64,000 bases of DNA. It comes from Pseudoruegeria sp. SK021 (GTDB lineage: Bacteria; Pseudomonadota; Alphaproteobacteria; Rhodobacterales; Rhodobacteraceae). The notes below the pieces were generated by a model, which did no database searches, was not told where the DNA came from, and saw nothing but the letters and a program-made list of their open reading frames with translations. Position numbers and translations under genes: made by a program. The stretch spans positions 62,001 through 126,000 of the forward strand of contig NZ_MTBG01000002.1 of the NCBI RefSeq assembly GCF_002119405.1, given 5' to 3'. This document shows, piece by piece, positions 39,482-50,097 of this stretch. The first letter of the stretch is position 1. Each line of letters begins with the position of its first letter.

Positions 39482-40131
39482 AGGAACGCCTCGTTAAAAT
39501 CGTCGTGTTCTATCAGGGCCCGAGCCTTGAACGCGCTCAGATCAAGGGATCGCGCCGGAATGCCAAGGTCCAGGTGCGTGGCAAGGATCGCCGCACCGCC
39601 CGCCGCCAGATGCCGCCGCATCACCGCCGCAAACAAGGCGACGCTCGCGGTATCCAGCGACACAGTCGGCTCATCCAGCAACCAAATGGCTCGCCCGGTG
39701 ACCAGCAGACGCGCCAGACCCAAGCGCCGTTTTTGCCCCGCCGACAAAGTGCCGGCGGCACGATCGGTCAACCCGTCCAGATCAAAAGCCTGCACCGCCC
39801 GCGCCACTGTCTCGCGCGGCTCGGTGCCAAAGCAGCGGGCCCAAAAGGTCAGGTTCTCGGTGACGGTTAGCATCGCCTTTACGCCGTCCAGATGTCCGGC
39901 ATAAACTACGCCTTCGGGATCCACGGCCAATCGGCCAGCCAGCGCCGGCTGTAATCCGGCCAACGTGCGCAATAGCGTGGTTTTGCCCACTCCGTTCGGC
40001 CCGCGCAGCACCAGCGCTTCTCCGGCGGCGAGTTCCAGATCAATCCGGTCCAGAACCGCAATCCCGCCTCGCGCACAGGCCAGCCCAGAGGCAGCCATCA
40101 CCGCGGCCGGCGCCGTCACAGTCTGGCTCAC
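39478..40131 (-). CDS. ccmA: Heme exporter ATP-binding protein CcmA
   Basis: 217 residues. Walker A is [11 protein letters not shown], the signature is [15 protein letters not shown], and Walker B is [13 protein letters not shown]. It forms an ABC module with CcmB. GTG 40131 is favoured because it overlaps the upstream stop as GTGA. Confidence 0.95.
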   Translation of the reverse strand: MSQTVTAPAAVMAASGLACARGGIAVLDRIDLELAAGEALVLRGPNGVGKTTLLRTLAGLQPALAGRLAVDPEGVVYAGHLDGVKAMLTVTENLTFWARCFGTEPRETVARAVQAFDLDGLTDRAAGTLSAGQKRRLGLARLLVTGRAIWLLDEPTVSLDTASVALFAAVMRRHLAAGGAAILATHLDLGIPARSLDLSAFKARALIEHDDFNEAFL

Positions 40132-40484
40132 GACACCGGCAAGGCGGCCAGCCCGATCCGGCGGTCCTCGGACAGCAATACGTTATAGGTCCGGCACGCC
40201 GCGGGCGAGGCCATGACCTCAACCCCGATCCCGGCCTCGTCCAAAGCCTGCCGCAATTCTTTCGGAATATGAGCAATCTCTGATCCGGTGCCCAGCAGCA
40301 GCACGTCGATCACCCCGGCCTGCGCCAGCAAAGGCGCCGCCTCGTCATAGCCTGCCCACGGCTGAACGCCGCTCGGCAACACCAGCACACCGCCCTGCAC
40401 CACCGCGCCGCCGACCCGGAAAAATCCCGGGCCATAGCCCTCAACCGGTGTGCCTTCGGGATAGGTAATCTCGCGCAAACGCAT
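40128..40484 (-). CDS. Mth938-like (NDUFAF3/DUF498 family) protein
   Basis: 118 residues with the small alpha/beta fold of Mth938-like proteins: [43 protein letters not shown] and [19 protein letters not shown]. Mitochondrial relatives (NDUFAF3) help complex I assembly; a bacterial role is not established. It is coupled to secF upstream and ccmA downstream, a conserved Rhodobacterales position. Confidence 0.88.
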   Translation of the reverse strand: MRLREITYPEGTPVEGYGPGFFRVGGAVVQGGVLVLPSGVQPWAGYDEAAPLLAQAGVIDVLLLGTGSEIAHIPKELRQALDEAGIGVEVMASPAACRTYNVLLSEDRRIGLAALPVS

Positions 40485-40535
40485 GAGCGGTCCTCTCAGG
40501 TGATCCGGCCCGATGACACGGGCATGATGGCGACT

Positions 40536-41504
40536 TTAAGCGTCGATATCAGCAAACTGGGTGCCTGCGGTGGCAGATTTCTTGCTCCAGTCCCGCTTCA
40601 CGCCGAGATACAGCACGATATTCTTGGCCACAAAGACCGACGAATAGGTCCCGATCACGACGCCCCAAGTAATCGCAAAGACAAATCCCCGGATCACGTC
40701 GCCCCCCAACACCAACAGCGCAATCAACGCGATCAGCGTGGTGCCGCTGGTCATGACGGTACGGCTTAGGGTTTCGTTTACGCTGAGGTTCATCACGTCG
40801 CGCAGCGGCATTGTCTTGAACTTGCGCAGGTTCTCCCGCAGCCGGTCAAAGATGACCACAGTATCGTTGATCGAATAGCCGATGATGGTCAGAATCCCGG
40901 CGATGATCGTCAGATCGAAGGGGATTTGAAACAGTGCGAACACGCCAACGGTAATGACCACATCGTGGAACAGGGCCGCCACAGCCCCGACCGAGAACTG
41001 CCATTCAAACCGCAGCCAGATATAGAACAGGATCGCCGTCAACGACGCCAGAATCGACATCACAGCCGTCCGCACCAATTCGCCCGACACCTTGGGCCCG
41101 ACGCTTTCCACCGAGGGAAAGGTCATGCCCGGATCGACGGTTTGCAATGCCGCTTCCAGCGCGAGGATGGTTTCAGGCGCAATGGCATCCTCGCCCGGCT
41201 GGGCTTGAATGCGCACCTGCGCCACGTGACGGTCAGACCCGAAGGTCGGGTCGAACACCTCGGAAATGGCGACATCGCCCAGACCCAGCGGGTCCAGCGC
41301 CGCGCGATAGACCGCCACATCCACCGGCTGGGCGCTTTCGGTGCGGATCGTCGTGCCGCCCAGAAAGTCGATGCCGTAATTCAGGCCCATGGTGAAAAAC
41401 ACCACGATCGACACCAGCACAGCAGCAACCGATAATCCGAAGGTCGCAGGCGCGAACTTGAAAAAGTCGTAATTGGTCTCGGCGGGAACAAGTCTCAGAC
41501 GCAT
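40536..41504 (-). CDS. secF: Protein translocase subunit SecF
   Basis: 322 residues, six helices. FGLSVAAVLVSIVVFFTMGLNYGIDFLGGT is the SecF start (first helix and GIDFxGG motif). GYSINDTVVIFDRLREN and SVNETLSRTVMTS are SecD/F family motifs. It pulls secreted proteins through SecYEG using proton motive force. ATG 41504 lies 4 bases past the secD stop with GAGGTG before it. Confidence 0.96.
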   Translation of the reverse strand: MRLRLVPAETNYDFFKFAPATFGLSVAAVLVSIVVFFTMGLNYGIDFLGGTTIRTESAQPVDVAVYRAALDPLGLGDVAISEVFDPTFGSDRHVAQVRIQAQPGEDAIAPETILALEAALQTVDPGMTFPSVESVGPKVSGELVRTAVMSILASLTAILFYIWLRFEWQFSVGAVAALFHDVVITVGVFALFQIPFDLTIIAGILTIIGYSINDTVVIFDRLRENLRKFKTMPLRDVMNLSVNETLSRTVMTSGTTLIALIALLVLGGDVIRGFVFAITWGVVIGTYSSVFVAKNIVLYLGVKRDWSKKSATAGTQFADIDA

Positions 41505-41508
41505 GGGA

Positions 41509-43176
41509 TCACACCTCGATGGTTTTGGGACGGCGGCGTTCAAACCACATGACGATAAAGAGCCGGGTCAGATAGATGGAGGTAAAGACCGACGTCAAAA
41601 TCCCCAGTGCCAGGGTCACGGCGAAGCCACGCACCGGACCCGACCCCATGATGAACAGGATCGTCGCGATAATGAAGGTGGTGACGTTCGCATCCAAAAT
41701 GGCCGACAAAGCCCGCTCATACCCCAACTCGATCGCCCGGGCCGGACCTTTCGAGGTCTTCAATTCTTCCCGGATCCGCTCATAGACCAGCACGTTGGCA
41801 TCCACAGCCATCCCGATGGTCAAGACGATCCCGGCAATGCCCGGCAGGGTCAGGGTCGCACCGATCAATGACAGCAGGCCAAAGATCAGCCCCACATTGA
41901 TGATCAGCGCCAGATTGGCCACCATGCCGAAAAAGCCATAGCTCAGCGCCATAAAGATCAGCACAGCCGAGAAGGCGACGATGCAGGCGATCTTGCCCGC
42001 TGCGATGCTGTCCGCACCCAGTTCCGGGCCAATCGTGCGCTCTTCCAGAAAGGTCATCTTGGCGGGCAAGGCGCCGGCCCGCAGCAGCACCGCCAACTGG
42101 GTGCTTTCCTCAACGTCGAAATTGCCGGTGATGATGCCCGAGCCGCCAGCAATATGGCTCTGGATCACCGGCGCGCTGATCACTTCGCTGTCCAGCACGA
42201 TGGCGAAGGGCGAGCCGATGTTCTCGGCCGTATAGGTGCCAAACTTCCGCGCCCCTGCCGGATTGAACCGGAAGTTCACCGCAGGTCGGCCGTTCTGATC
42301 AAAGGCAGGCTGCGCATCGGTCAGCTCTTCGCCCGATACGACGGTCCGGTCTTCGATGATGTAATATTCGCCCGGATTGTCCAAGGACGGCAGCAACAGG
42401 TTGCGCGCGCCCGGATCAGCCGATCCGTCCGTGGTCCGCCCGACGACCGGCTGAAAGGTCAGCCGCGCCGTGGTTCCGATCAATTCTTTCAATTCGTCCG
42501 CAGACCCGATCCCCGGCACCTGAATCAGGACCCGGTCCTCGCCTTGCCGCTGAATCGTCGGCTCGCGGGTGCCGACCTCGTCGACCCGGCGCCGGATAAT
42601 CTCAAGACTTTGTTGCATCGTCCGGGTGTCGGTGGCCTGCTTTTCAGCTTCGGATAGCCGCACCACCACATCCGCACCTTCGGCGCTGACATCAATATCC
42701 GATGCCCCCACCCCGGTCAGCGACACAATCGGGCGGGCCAAATCTCGCACCAGCGCAACCGCTTGCGCGATCTGCGCCGGTTCACCGACCTGCACCCGCA
42801 ATTCGTCTGGCGCACTGTCGACCCGGCGGATCGTCCCGATCGTCGCCCGCTCAGCCCGCAACGTATCACGCACCTCAGGCCACAATCCGTCCATCCGGTC
42901 GGCATAAACGTCGCTGACCTGAACCTCGGCCAGCAGATGCGCGCCGCCGCGCAGGTCCAGCCCCAGATTGACCAGTCCCGACGGCAAGAAGCTCGGCCAC
43001 TCTGCCGCCTCTGCCGTTTGGTCGGGGCTTGCCACCCCGCCGGACGCCGCGATCGCTTTCACGGCGTCGTTATGGGTCTCCACCCGGCTGTAAAACAGGT
43101 TCGGCATCGCTAGGGCCAGTCCACATAGGACCAGCGCCCAGATCAGCACCCGTTTCCAAAGATCGATCTGCAGCAT
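41509..43176 (-). CDS. secD: Protein translocase subunit SecD
   Basis: 555 residues. The N-terminal helix is followed by LGLDLRGGAHLLAEV (the D/RGG motif) and a large periplasmic domain. Five C-terminal helices carry LPGIAGIVLTIGMAVDANVLVYERIREE. It partners SecF and YajC in post-translocation export. Encoded between yajC and secF on one strand. Confidence 0.97.
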   Translation of the reverse strand: MLQIDLWKRVLIWALVLCGLALAMPNLFYSRVETHNDAVKAIAASGGVASPDQTAEAAEWPSFLPSGLVNLGLDLRGGAHLLAEVQVSDVYADRMDGLWPEVRDTLRAERATIGTIRRVDSAPDELRVQVGEPAQIAQAVALVRDLARPIVSLTGVGASDIDVSAEGADVVVRLSEAEKQATDTRTMQQSLEIIRRRVDEVGTREPTIQRQGEDRVLIQVPGIGSADELKELIGTTARLTFQPVVGRTTDGSADPGARNLLLPSLDNPGEYYIIEDRTVVSGEELTDAQPAFDQNGRPAVNFRFNPAGARKFGTYTAENIGSPFAIVLDSEVISAPVIQSHIAGGSGIITGNFDVEESTQLAVLLRAGALPAKMTFLEERTIGPELGADSIAAGKIACIVAFSAVLIFMALSYGFFGMVANLALIINVGLIFGLLSLIGATLTLPGIAGIVLTIGMAVDANVLVYERIREELKTSKGPARAIELGYERALSAILDANVTTFIIATILFIMGSGPVRGFAVTLALGILTSVFTSIYLTRLFIVMWFERRRPKTIEV

Positions 43177-43216
43177 GGAGACCCCTTAACGACTATAACA
43201 CTGAAAAGACGCGGCC

Positions 43217-43540
43217 TTAGGCTGCGGGTTCGGTTTTGCTCATAACGGTGGCGATGGTGCTCTGAACCACCCGAACCTTAACGCCTTCGGCCAGTTCGAC
43301 TTCAACTTCGTTGCCGCCTTCTTTGACCTTCACAACCTTGCCGATCAGCCCGCCTTGGGTGACGACCTGATCGCCACGGCGCAATGCTGCAACCATCTTG
43401 GCGTGTTCCTTGGCTTTCTTCTGCTGCGGACGGATCAGCAGGAAATACATGATCGCGAAGATCAAGATCAGCGGAACAAAGCTCGAGATAGCGCCCATCG
43501 GGCCGCCCGCGGCTTGGGCATAAGCAGGAGTAGCGAACAT
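43217..43540 (-). CDS. yajC: Preprotein translocase subunit YajC
   Basis: 107 residues with a membrane helix (about 20-38) and the YajC motif FLLIRPQQKKAKEH followed by LRRGDQVVTQGGLIGKV. The ATG has AAGGATCC 8 bases upstream. It is first in the export and cytochrome maturation run. Confidence 0.96.
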   Translation of the reverse strand: MFATPAYAQAAGGPMGAISSFVPLILIFAIMYFLLIRPQQKKAKEHAKMVAALRRGDQVVTQGGLIGKVVKVKEGGNEVEVELAEGVKVRVVQSTIATVMSKTEPAA

Positions 43541-43926
43541 GTAGGGATCCTTGCAGTCTGCGGGGGCAACCCCCTCGTTGATTTGGCGCGCACCCTAGTC
43601 TCGGCCCTGCCCGAAGGCAAGCCGCCCCCACGGCGCTCCCGCCTGACATAGTCGCCCCCTCGGCAAGATGCCAGCGCCGAGGACGCCTTCCTAGAAAGTT
43701 CAGACAAATTCAGGTCGCGAATCCCGATGCGGTCGCCCTTAGGTCCGCGCCGCGCTTTGGCCATCTGCGCCCACTGATCAGGGCTTACCAGCCGCCTAAC
43801 GGATCGCACGCCGCGGTCCGACGAAAGTCCGATAAAAGTCCGACGTTAATCCGACACGGAAACTCGCCCCCTTGGCCCCTTCGGAATTCGCTGCCATAAC
43901 CTCGCCATCAGACAAAAGGCAGGCCT
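43541..43926. other. Divergent intergenic region between yajC and serS
   Basis: No gene supported. It must hold promoters for both directions. The serS-proximal half carries the four 11-bp tandem units described separately. A Shine-Dalgarno (aaaaggcagg) lies just before the serS ATG. Confidence 0.55.
43816..43859 (+). repeat. Four tandem 11-bp units upstream of serS
   Basis: Units gtccgacgaaa, gtccgataaaa, gtccgacgtta and atccgacacgg follow each other without gaps, with TCCGA kept in all four. The period equals about one helical turn. They end 67 bp before the serS start. A role as an iterated protein-binding site is a guess. Confidence 0.7.
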
Positions 43927-45219
43927 ATGCACGACATTCGTTTTATCCGTGAAAACCCCGACGCATTCGACGCAGCGATGCTCCGTCGCGGCCTGTCGGG
44001 CGTTACAGATCAAGTCCTTGGCTTGGATGCCGCCCGCCGGGAAAAGATCAGTGCCTCCGAGGCCGCCCTTGCCGAACGCAATGCCGCCTCCAAAATGGTG
44101 GGCGCGGCCAAAGCGTCTGGAGATGACGCCGAATTTCAAAGGCTTAGGGACCTCGTGGCCGCCAAGAAGGCCGAAATCGCCACCCTTGATGCCGACGCCA
44201 AACAGGCGGACGAAGCCCTGCGGACCCTTCTGATGTCGCTGCCAAATATCTTGGCTGATGACGTCCCCGAGGGCAGCGATGAAGCCGCCAATATCGAGCT
44301 TCGCCGCAAAGGCAGCCCGCGGGATTTCGACTTTCAGCCGAAAGAACACTATGAAATCAAGGGTGTATTGCCCGGAATGGATTTTGAAACCGCCGCGAAA
44401 CTGTCTGGTGCACGCTTTGTCCTGCTGACCGGCGCGATCGCGCGCATCCACCGTGCGCTGGCTCAGTTCATGCTGGATACTCATTGCGATATCAACGGCT
44501 TGACAGAAGTTTGGTCGCCGGTCCTCGTGCTGGAAGACATGCTCTACGGCACTGGCCAGCTTCCGAAATTCGGCGAAGACAGCTATAAGACCACCGATGG
44601 GTGGTGGCTGGTTCCGACCGCAGAAGTCACCTTAACAAACATCGTCAACGGATTGGTTATCAACGAAGAAACCCTTCCACGGCGCTATGTGGCCGACACC
44701 CAATGCTTCCGCTCCGAGGCGGGATCGGCAGGCCGTGACACTGCAGGCATGCTGCGTCAGCACCAGTTTGAGAAAGTCGAGATGGTGTCCATCAGCCATC
44801 CGGACGCGTCGGAAGCCGAACATGACCGGATGACCGGACTGGCGGAAGACATTCTAGAGCGTCTGGAATTGCCGTTCAGAACCATGCACTTGTGCAGCGG
44901 CGACACAGGCTTTGGCGCGACCCGAACCTATGACATCGAGGTTTGGCTTCCCGGTCAAAACACCTATCGTGAGATCAGTTCCATTTCCGTCTGTGGTGCG
45001 TTTCAAGCCCGCCGCATGAATGCCCGGTTCCGCCCCGAAGCAGGTGGAAAACCCGAGTTCGTTCATACACTTAATGGGTCTGGATTGGCCGTGGGCCGTA
45101 CGCTGATCGCCGTTCTGGAAAACGGACAGACCGCTGATGGCGGTGTGACCCTGCCGGAGGCGCTGCATCCCTATCTTGGGGGACGTACCGCCCTGTCACC
45201 GGACGGTACGCTGATCTAA
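43927..45219 (+). CDS. serS: Seryl-tRNA synthetase
   Basis: 430 residues, class II synthetase. The N-terminal coiled-coil arm (about 30-105) binds tRNA-Ser and tRNA-Sec. Motif 2 is seen around [26 protein letters not shown] and motif 3 in [20 protein letters not shown]. The start [22 protein letters not shown] is standard. It ends 4 bases from the convergent der gene. Confidence 0.97.
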   Translation: MHDIRFIRENPDAFDAAMLRRGLSGVTDQVLGLDAARREKISASEAALAERNAASKMVGAAKASGDDAEFQRLRDLVAAKKAEIATLDADAKQADEALRTLLMSLPNILADDVPEGSDEAANIELRRKGSPRDFDFQPKEHYEIKGVLPGMDFETAAKLSGARFVLLTGAIARIHRALAQFMLDTHCDINGLTEVWSPVLVLEDMLYGTGQLPKFGEDSYKTTDGWWLVPTAEVTLTNIVNGLVINEETLPRRYVADTQCFRSEAGSAGRDTAGMLRQHQFEKVEMVSISHPDASEAEHDRMTGLAEDILERLELPFRTMHLCSGDTGFGATRTYDIEVWLPGQNTYREISSISVCGAFQARRMNARFRPEAGGKPEFVHTLNGSGLAVGRTLIAVLENGQTADGGVTLPEALHPYLGGRTALSPDGTLI

Positions 45220-45223
45220 TCGT

Positions 45224-46666
45224 CTATTTATCGAGAGGTCTGGGCCCGAGATGCTTTCTAAGCTTCGACGGCCCGGCCTTCTTGCGATCCTTATAGGGGT
45301 TCGCATCGGACTGGCTGCGCAAGGTCAACCGGATCGGCGTTCCCGGCATATCAAAGTCCTTGCGCAACCCGTTGACAAGATAGCGCTTATAACTTTCAGG
45401 CACCTTCTCAGGATAGGAACACATCGCCACAAATCCCGGCGGACGGGTTTTCACCTGTGTCATGTACCGCAGCTTCACGCGGCGGCCACCCGGTGCGGGT
45501 GGCGGGTGCGCCACGACCATATCCGCCAACCAACGGTTCAACTGGGCCGTCGTGATCCGGCGGTTCCAGACCTCGTGCGCCTTGAGGATGGCGGCTTGCA
45601 ACCGGTCAAGTCCACGCCCGGTTTTTGCCGACACGGTCACCAAAGGCGCGCCAAAGAGTTGCGGCAGCAACCGATCGAACGCTTCTTTCAGCTCAGCCAA
45701 TTTCTCTTGGCGGTTCTCTTCCAGATCCCATTTGTTGACCGCTACCACGACGGCCCGGCCCTCGCGTTCGGCCAAATCGGCAATCCGGAGATCTTGCTGT
45801 TCAAACGGAATGGCGGCATCCAGAAGAACCACCACGACTTCGGCGAATTTAACCGCCCGCAACCCGTCTGACACGGAAAGCTTTTCCAGCTTGTCCTGAA
45901 TTTTCGCACGTTTCCGCATCCCGGCCGTGTCAAAAACGCGGATTGGACGTCCGTCCCATTCCGTTGTGACCGAAATTGCGTCCCGCGTGATCCCTGCCTC
46001 GGGACCCGTCAACAAACGGTCCTCGCCGATCAAGGTGTTGATCAGGGTCGATTTCCCGGCATTCGGACGACCAACAATTGCGACCTGAAGCGGCTTGCTG
46101 GGATCGAACGCGCCGTCAGCGTCTTCCAGATCCACGTCAGTTTCTGGCGCATCCTTGCGGGCACGGTCGCGAAACTCGTCATGCAGCGGCATCAGCAGCG
46201 TCAGCAATTCGCTCATGCCTTCGCCGTGTTCGGCGGACAACCGCAACGGTTCGCCCAGACCCAGCGAATAGGCCTCAAGGAAGCCAGCCTCGCCAGCGTG
46301 CCCTTCGGCCTTGTTCGCCACAATGATGACCCGTTCCGCCCGCTTGCGCAGGATTTCAGCGAAGACCTGATCGGCGGGGGTAACACCGGTCCGGGCATCG
46401 ATCATGAACAGGCAGATATCCGCCATGTCCACGGCCCGCTCCGTCAGGCGCCGCATCCGGCCCTGAAGGCTTTCATCCGTCGCCTCTTCGAGACCTGCGG
46501 TGTCGATCACGGTAAAACGAAGATCGGCCAAACGCGCGTCACCTTCACGAAGGTCGCGCGTTACCCCGGGTTGATCATCGACAAGCGCCAGTCGCTTGCC
46601 AACCAAACGGTTAAACAGGGTGGATTTACCGACATTCGGTCGTCCAACGATGGCAAGGGTAAACAT
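45224..46666 (-). CDS. der: Ribosome-associated GTPase Der (EngA)
   Basis: 480 residues with two GTPase domains in tandem, the hallmark of Der. The first P-loop is GRPNVGKST (8-16); the second is GRPNAGKST, about 190 residues later. They are followed by the KH-like C-terminal domain ([34 protein letters not shown]). It is needed for 50S ribosome assembly. It follows the yfgM-like and bamB genes on the same strand, the same order as in E. coli. Confidence 0.97.
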   Translation of the reverse strand: MFTLAIVGRPNVGKSTLFNRLVGKRLALVDDQPGVTRDLREGDARLADLRFTVIDTAGLEEATDESLQGRMRRLTERAVDMADICLFMIDARTGVTPADQVFAEILRKRAERVIIVANKAEGHAGEAGFLEAYSLGLGEPLRLSAEHGEGMSELLTLLMPLHDEFRDRARKDAPETDVDLEDADGAFDPSKPLQVAIVGRPNAGKSTLINTLIGEDRLLTGPEAGITRDAISVTTEWDGRPIRVFDTAGMRKRAKIQDKLEKLSVSDGLRAVKFAEVVVVLLDAAIPFEQQDLRIADLAEREGRAVVVAVNKWDLEENRQEKLAELKEAFDRLLPQLFGAPLVTVSAKTGRGLDRLQAAILKAHEVWNRRITTAQLNRWLADMVVAHPPPAPGGRRVKLRYMTQVKTRPPGFVAMCSYPEKVPESYKRYLVNGLRKDFDMPGTPIRLTLRSQSDANPYKDRKKAGPSKLRKHLGPRPLDK

Positions 46667-46715
46667 TTCGGTCTCCGGAAGAATCGCAGAACGACTGCCA
46701 TATACGACGATCGTG

Positions 46716-48128
46716 TCAGCGGAAAGCGCTCAACGTGCCATCAGCGGTTACCACATAAAGTGTGCGCCCCGCCACGATGGGATTTGCGGCGGCGGCACCG
46801 GGAAGCTCGGACATGCGCAGCAACGCCCCAGACGTCGGATCAATTTCGCGCATATATCCGTCATCGGACACTACGATCAGGCGTCCCCCGGCCAGTACCG
46901 GCCCGTAATGGGTAAAGACGGCTTTGCGCTTTTTGATCTTTTCATCGGTGAATAGCGGCAAGGATGCCGACCAGATCGGCTCTCCGGTGCTGGCGGCGAC
47001 GCGAACCAAGTTTGCCTGATCGGACACGAGGAACAGCGACCCTCCGGCGGGCCAGACGGCACTGCTAGCGCCGAATGGCGCGGTCCATAAGCGATCACCA
47101 TCAGCGGCATTGATGGCTGCCAAACGCCCCGACGGCGTGCCGACATAAACCGTGTCGCCAACCACGACCGGATCACTGGAAATATCGCCAATCCCAGCAT
47201 AGGCTTTGCCGCGTCGTTGCCCGGTCACAGTCGTGGACCACAACCGAACGCCGCCAACTTTCAGGGCAGCGACAAGATCGCCGGACCCGAAGGGGAACAG
47301 CACAGCGCGGCTGGTGACGGCCGGGGCGGCCCCGTCGACCACGACAGTGCCGGACTCACTGGCCAGAAGGTCCCACAACACCCGGCCATTCCGCGTATCG
47401 ATGGCCCATGCCGTGCTGTCCCGGGTCGTCAGATAGACGATGTTTCCCGACACGGTCGGCGCAGAGTTGGGCATACTCCCCAAGGACTGCACCCAATTTT
47501 GGGCCCCAGTGGCCACATTCAGGGCAAATAGCGCGCCATAACCGGTGGTAACGAACAGTTGGGATCCTTCGACCGCCAGGCCGCCCCCCACTGCTTCGCC
47601 GGGCCGTTCAACCGTCGGCGTCAGATCCGTTTGCCAGACCAATTGGCCTTGGGTGGTATGGGCCTGAACCATACTGTTGCTGTCCATGGTGAAGATCAGC
47701 CCACCTGACACAACCGGATCCGCTGTGATCCGTTTGCGCAGAGTATTGCCCTCACCAATTGGAACGGACCACGCCAGCGACAGCTGGTTCGGCAAGGCCG
47801 GATGTGTGATCTGATGGGTCGGCCCGCCATTGATCTGGGTCCAATTGGCGTTGGCGACCTGTACAGGCAGAGACAAGGCTCGGGTCTCACCGGTGACGCC
47901 GTAAGGAGTGATCGGTGTGACTGTGTTGGGCGTCGGCGGCGGCTGATCGGTGGCCGGACCACCGGCTTCCATCTGCTTTTCAAAATCATCCGAAGCTGTG
48001 TCGAATTCCCGCACGTCATAGCGCGGCCCCGACAACAGTTCCTCGTCATCCCCACATGCTGCCACTAACAACAACGCGAGAAGTGGCGCGGCACGAAGAG
48101 TTACCCCCCGGGTTGATCGATGCACCAT
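46716..48128 (-). CDS. bamB: Outer membrane assembly lipoprotein BamB-like (PQQ-like beta-propeller)
   Basis: 470 residues from ATG 48128. The lipoprotein signal ends LLVAAC (Cys25). Repeated propeller blades follow, with motifs such as [34 protein letters not shown] and GEPIWSASL. BamB is a lipoprotein of the BAM machine that inserts outer-membrane beta-barrels. Longer than E. coli BamB (392) owing to a Pro/Thr-rich region after the lipobox. The open frame extends further upstream but overlaps the previous gene. Confidence 0.88.
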   Translation of the reverse strand: MVHRSTRGVTLRAAPLLALLLVAACGDDEELLSGPRYDVREFDTASDDFEKQMEAGGPATDQPPPTPNTVTPITPYGVTGETRALSLPVQVANANWTQINGGPTHQITHPALPNQLSLAWSVPIGEGNTLRKRITADPVVSGGLIFTMDSNSMVQAHTTQGQLVWQTDLTPTVERPGEAVGGGLAVEGSQLFVTTGYGALFALNVATGAQNWVQSLGSMPNSAPTVSGNIVYLTTRDSTAWAIDTRNGRVLWDLLASESGTVVVDGAAPAVTSRAVLFPFGSGDLVAALKVGGVRLWSTTVTGQRRGKAYAGIGDISSDPVVVGDTVYVGTPSGRLAAINAADGDRLWTAPFGASSAVWPAGGSLFLVSDQANLVRVAASTGEPIWSASLPLFTDEKIKKRKAVFTHYGPVLAGGRLIVVSDDGYMREIDPTSGALLRMSELPGAAAANPIVAGRTLYVVTADGTLSAFR

Positions 48129-48144
48129 CAGAGCGGCCCCAGCT

Positions 48145-48795
48145 TCAACTGTCTTCAAACTCGCCGCCAAGCGCGACGATAAGTTGTTGTGCCCGTTGCT
48201 GCTGCCCAGCAGATGCATCGGCGTCGGTTAAAATCGTCCGGAGGATGTCAATCGCCTGAGACGGTTCATTCCGGCTGATCCGCACGGCGGCAATTTGCTC
48301 AAGTGCGGCCATCCGAAAGGGCGCACCCGGTGCGATCAGGGTTTCGAGCCGGACCAGCTTTTCATCCGACAACATTGGATAATCAGCCAGCATGGTCAGC
48401 TTCAACGACGCCAGATCCCGATAGATCGCAGGCAGGGCCGAATCGGCGGCGATCTCGTCCAGCAACGCGCCAGCGGCATTCACGTCGGACTGGGCCAAAC
48501 TATCGGCAGCAAGAAAACGCGCAGGCAATCCCGGAAGGCCGGTTCCGCCGACGCCGTCCAACGCGGTTGCCCGCGCCAGCGCGTTCTCGCTGGCCATCGC
48601 AGCCAAGAGAGCGTCGCCAAGATCTTCGGCTTCGGCCCGTGCTTGGGCCTTGCGCCATTCGACCACGCCAGCAGCGCCGATGATCAGTACGACTGCCAAT
48701 ATGGCGATCCAACCATAGCGCCGCGCAAGGCCAAACAGGCGCTCGCGGCGGACTTCTTCGGTCACTTCGTCGATGAAACTGTCAGATTGGCTCAA
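48145..48795 (-). CDS. YfgM-like membrane-anchored TPR protein
   Basis: 216 residues. A short cytoplasmic start (SFIDEVTEEVRRERLFGLARRYG), one helix (about 28-46) and a helical, TPR-like periplasmic part. It matches DUF2133/YfgM proteins, which help periplasmic chaperones near SecYEG. The start is a TTG at 48795 with GGGAG about 7 bases upstream. A longer TTG-started form (48819) has no such site. First of the trio with bamB and der. Confidence 0.85.
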   Translation of the reverse strand: MSQSDSFIDEVTEEVRRERLFGLARRYGWIAILAVVLIIGAAGVVEWRKAQARAEAEDLGDALLAAMASENALARATALDGVGGTGLPGLPARFLAADSLAQSDVNAAGALLDEIAADSALPAIYRDLASLKLTMLADYPMLSDEKLVRLETLIAPGAPFRMAALEQIAAVRISRNEPSQAIDILRTILTDADASAGQQQRAQQLIVALGGEFEDS

Positions 48796-48922
48796 CGCAC
48801 TCTCCCGCTTTCGTTGCAAACCTCATACCGTGAAGCACGCCGGATTGCCAAGGGCAGGTACATCGAAAACGCTGTCGACGCTCTGGTTCGGCCACTTGCG
48901 ACGAATTGGCAATCTCACTAAA

Positions 48923-48940
48923 CTGAACCATATGGTTCAG
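48923..48940. promoter_or_regulatory. Perfect 18-bp palindrome, likely TetR-type operator of the RND operon
   Basis: CTGAACCATATGGTTCAG is a perfect inverted repeat 45 bp before the adaptor start. A -35-like TTGGCA (48906-48911) lies 17 bp before catatg inside it, so the palindrome would cover the -10. Size and symmetry fit TetR/AcrR operators that commonly govern RND pumps. No tetR gene lies nearby in the window. Confidence 0.65.
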
Positions 48941-48984
48941 AAGATGCCTTCTCATCCCAAAATTCAGCCTGGATTACGCCCGAA

Positions 48985-50097
48985 ATGAGACTTGCCCCAC
49001 TTCTGATCGCAGTGCTGGTTGCCGTTGGCCTTTACGCCATCGTGTTCGAACGTGACCGGGTTTTGGGGTTCGCCCGCGAACAGGACGAACCCACTGGAAT
49101 CGCTTCGGATTCAGGCGCCAGTTCTGACGAGAATGCAGCGCCCCCATCGCGGAAAGTCTCGGTTGTCGCCATCGAAAGCACAGCATCCGGCGTCGACAAC
49201 GCCGTACTTCTGCGCGGCCAGACCGAGGCGGCGCGCAAAGTCGAAATCCGGGCAGAAACATCTGGTCTAGTGGCATCCGCGCCCTTGCCGAAGGGCAGTT
49301 TCGTCGAAAGTGGTCAGGTCTTGTGTCAGATTGATCCCGGCACGCGTCCGTCAAAACTGGCCGAAGCCGAAGCCCGGATGGCAGAAGCGCGCATCACCGA
49401 CACCGCTGCAGACCGGTTGGCGAAAGGTGGATTCGGTTCGGAAACCAGCGCAGCCGCCGCAAAGGCGTCATTGCAAGCCGCGCAGGCGGCTGTCGACTTG
49501 GCAAAGAAGGACATCGAGCGCCTGACCCTTTTGGCGCCGTTCAAAGGGTTGCTGGACTCCGAGACCGCAGAATTGGGCAGTCTGATGCAGCAAGGCTCGC
49601 TCTGCGCCACAATCATTCAATTGGATCCCATCAAGGTCGTCGGGTTCCTGCCCGAATTGTCTGTCGGGAAAGTTGCCATCGGGGCACCTGCCAAGATGCA
49701 ACTGGGCAACGGCCGGGACATCACAGGTCAGGTGACGTTCATTTCGCGCTCGGCCGATCCGGCAACCCGGACGTTTCGGGTCGAAGTTGAGACCGCGAAC
49801 CCTGATTTGACGATCAGTGACGGACAGACGGCTGACCTTGCCATCGCCGCTGCGGGCGTGTCGGCGCATCTTGTCCCGGCATCGGCCCTGACTTTGGATG
49901 ACCACGGCACCATGGGCGTGCGAATCGTGGATGACACCGATCACGTCCGGTTCAAGCCGGTGGCAGTGGTCCGCGATACGATCGACGGCGTTCTATTGTC
50001 CGGCCTGCCGGAAACAGCGCGGATCATCGTGGTCGGACAGGAATATGTCAGCGATGGCGCCGCAGTCACAGTGACGCTTCGGGGTGGCGACGAATGA
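48985..50097 (+). CDS. RND efflux periplasmic adaptor (membrane fusion protein)
   Basis: 370 residues. An N-terminal membrane anchor (about 4-21) precedes a lipoyl-like half (GQTEAARKVEIRAETSGLVASAPLPKGSFV), a coiled-coil hairpin (about 120-175), the second lipoyl half and a beta-barrel domain (GRDITGQVTFISRSADPATRTFRVEVE). It links the inner-membrane pump to an outer-membrane channel. The channel (TolC type) is not encoded here. It overlaps the permease gene by 4 bases. Confidence 0.93.
   Translation: MRLAPLLIAVLVAVGLYAIVFERDRVLGFAREQDEPTGIASDSGASSDENAAPPSRKVSVVAIESTASGVDNAVLLRGQTEAARKVEIRAETSGLVASAPLPKGSFVESGQVLCQIDPGTRPSKLAEAEARMAEARITDTAADRLAKGGFGSETSAAAAKASLQAAQAAVDLAKKDIERLTLLAPFKGLLDSETAELGSLMQQGSLCATIIQLDPIKVVGFLPELSVGKVAIGAPAKMQLGNGRDITGQVTFISRSADPATRTFRVEVETANPDLTISDGQTADLAIAAAGVSAHLVPASALTLDDHGTMGVRIVDDTDHVRFKPVAVVRDTIDGVLLSGLPETARIIVVGQEYVSDGAAVTVTLRGGDE

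Noticed and set aside
43468-43809. Minus-strand frame of 113 codons starting MRSVRRLVSPDQW, overlapping yajC
   Set aside because: Its second half is yajC read in another frame and its first half matches nothing I recognise; no ribosome site.
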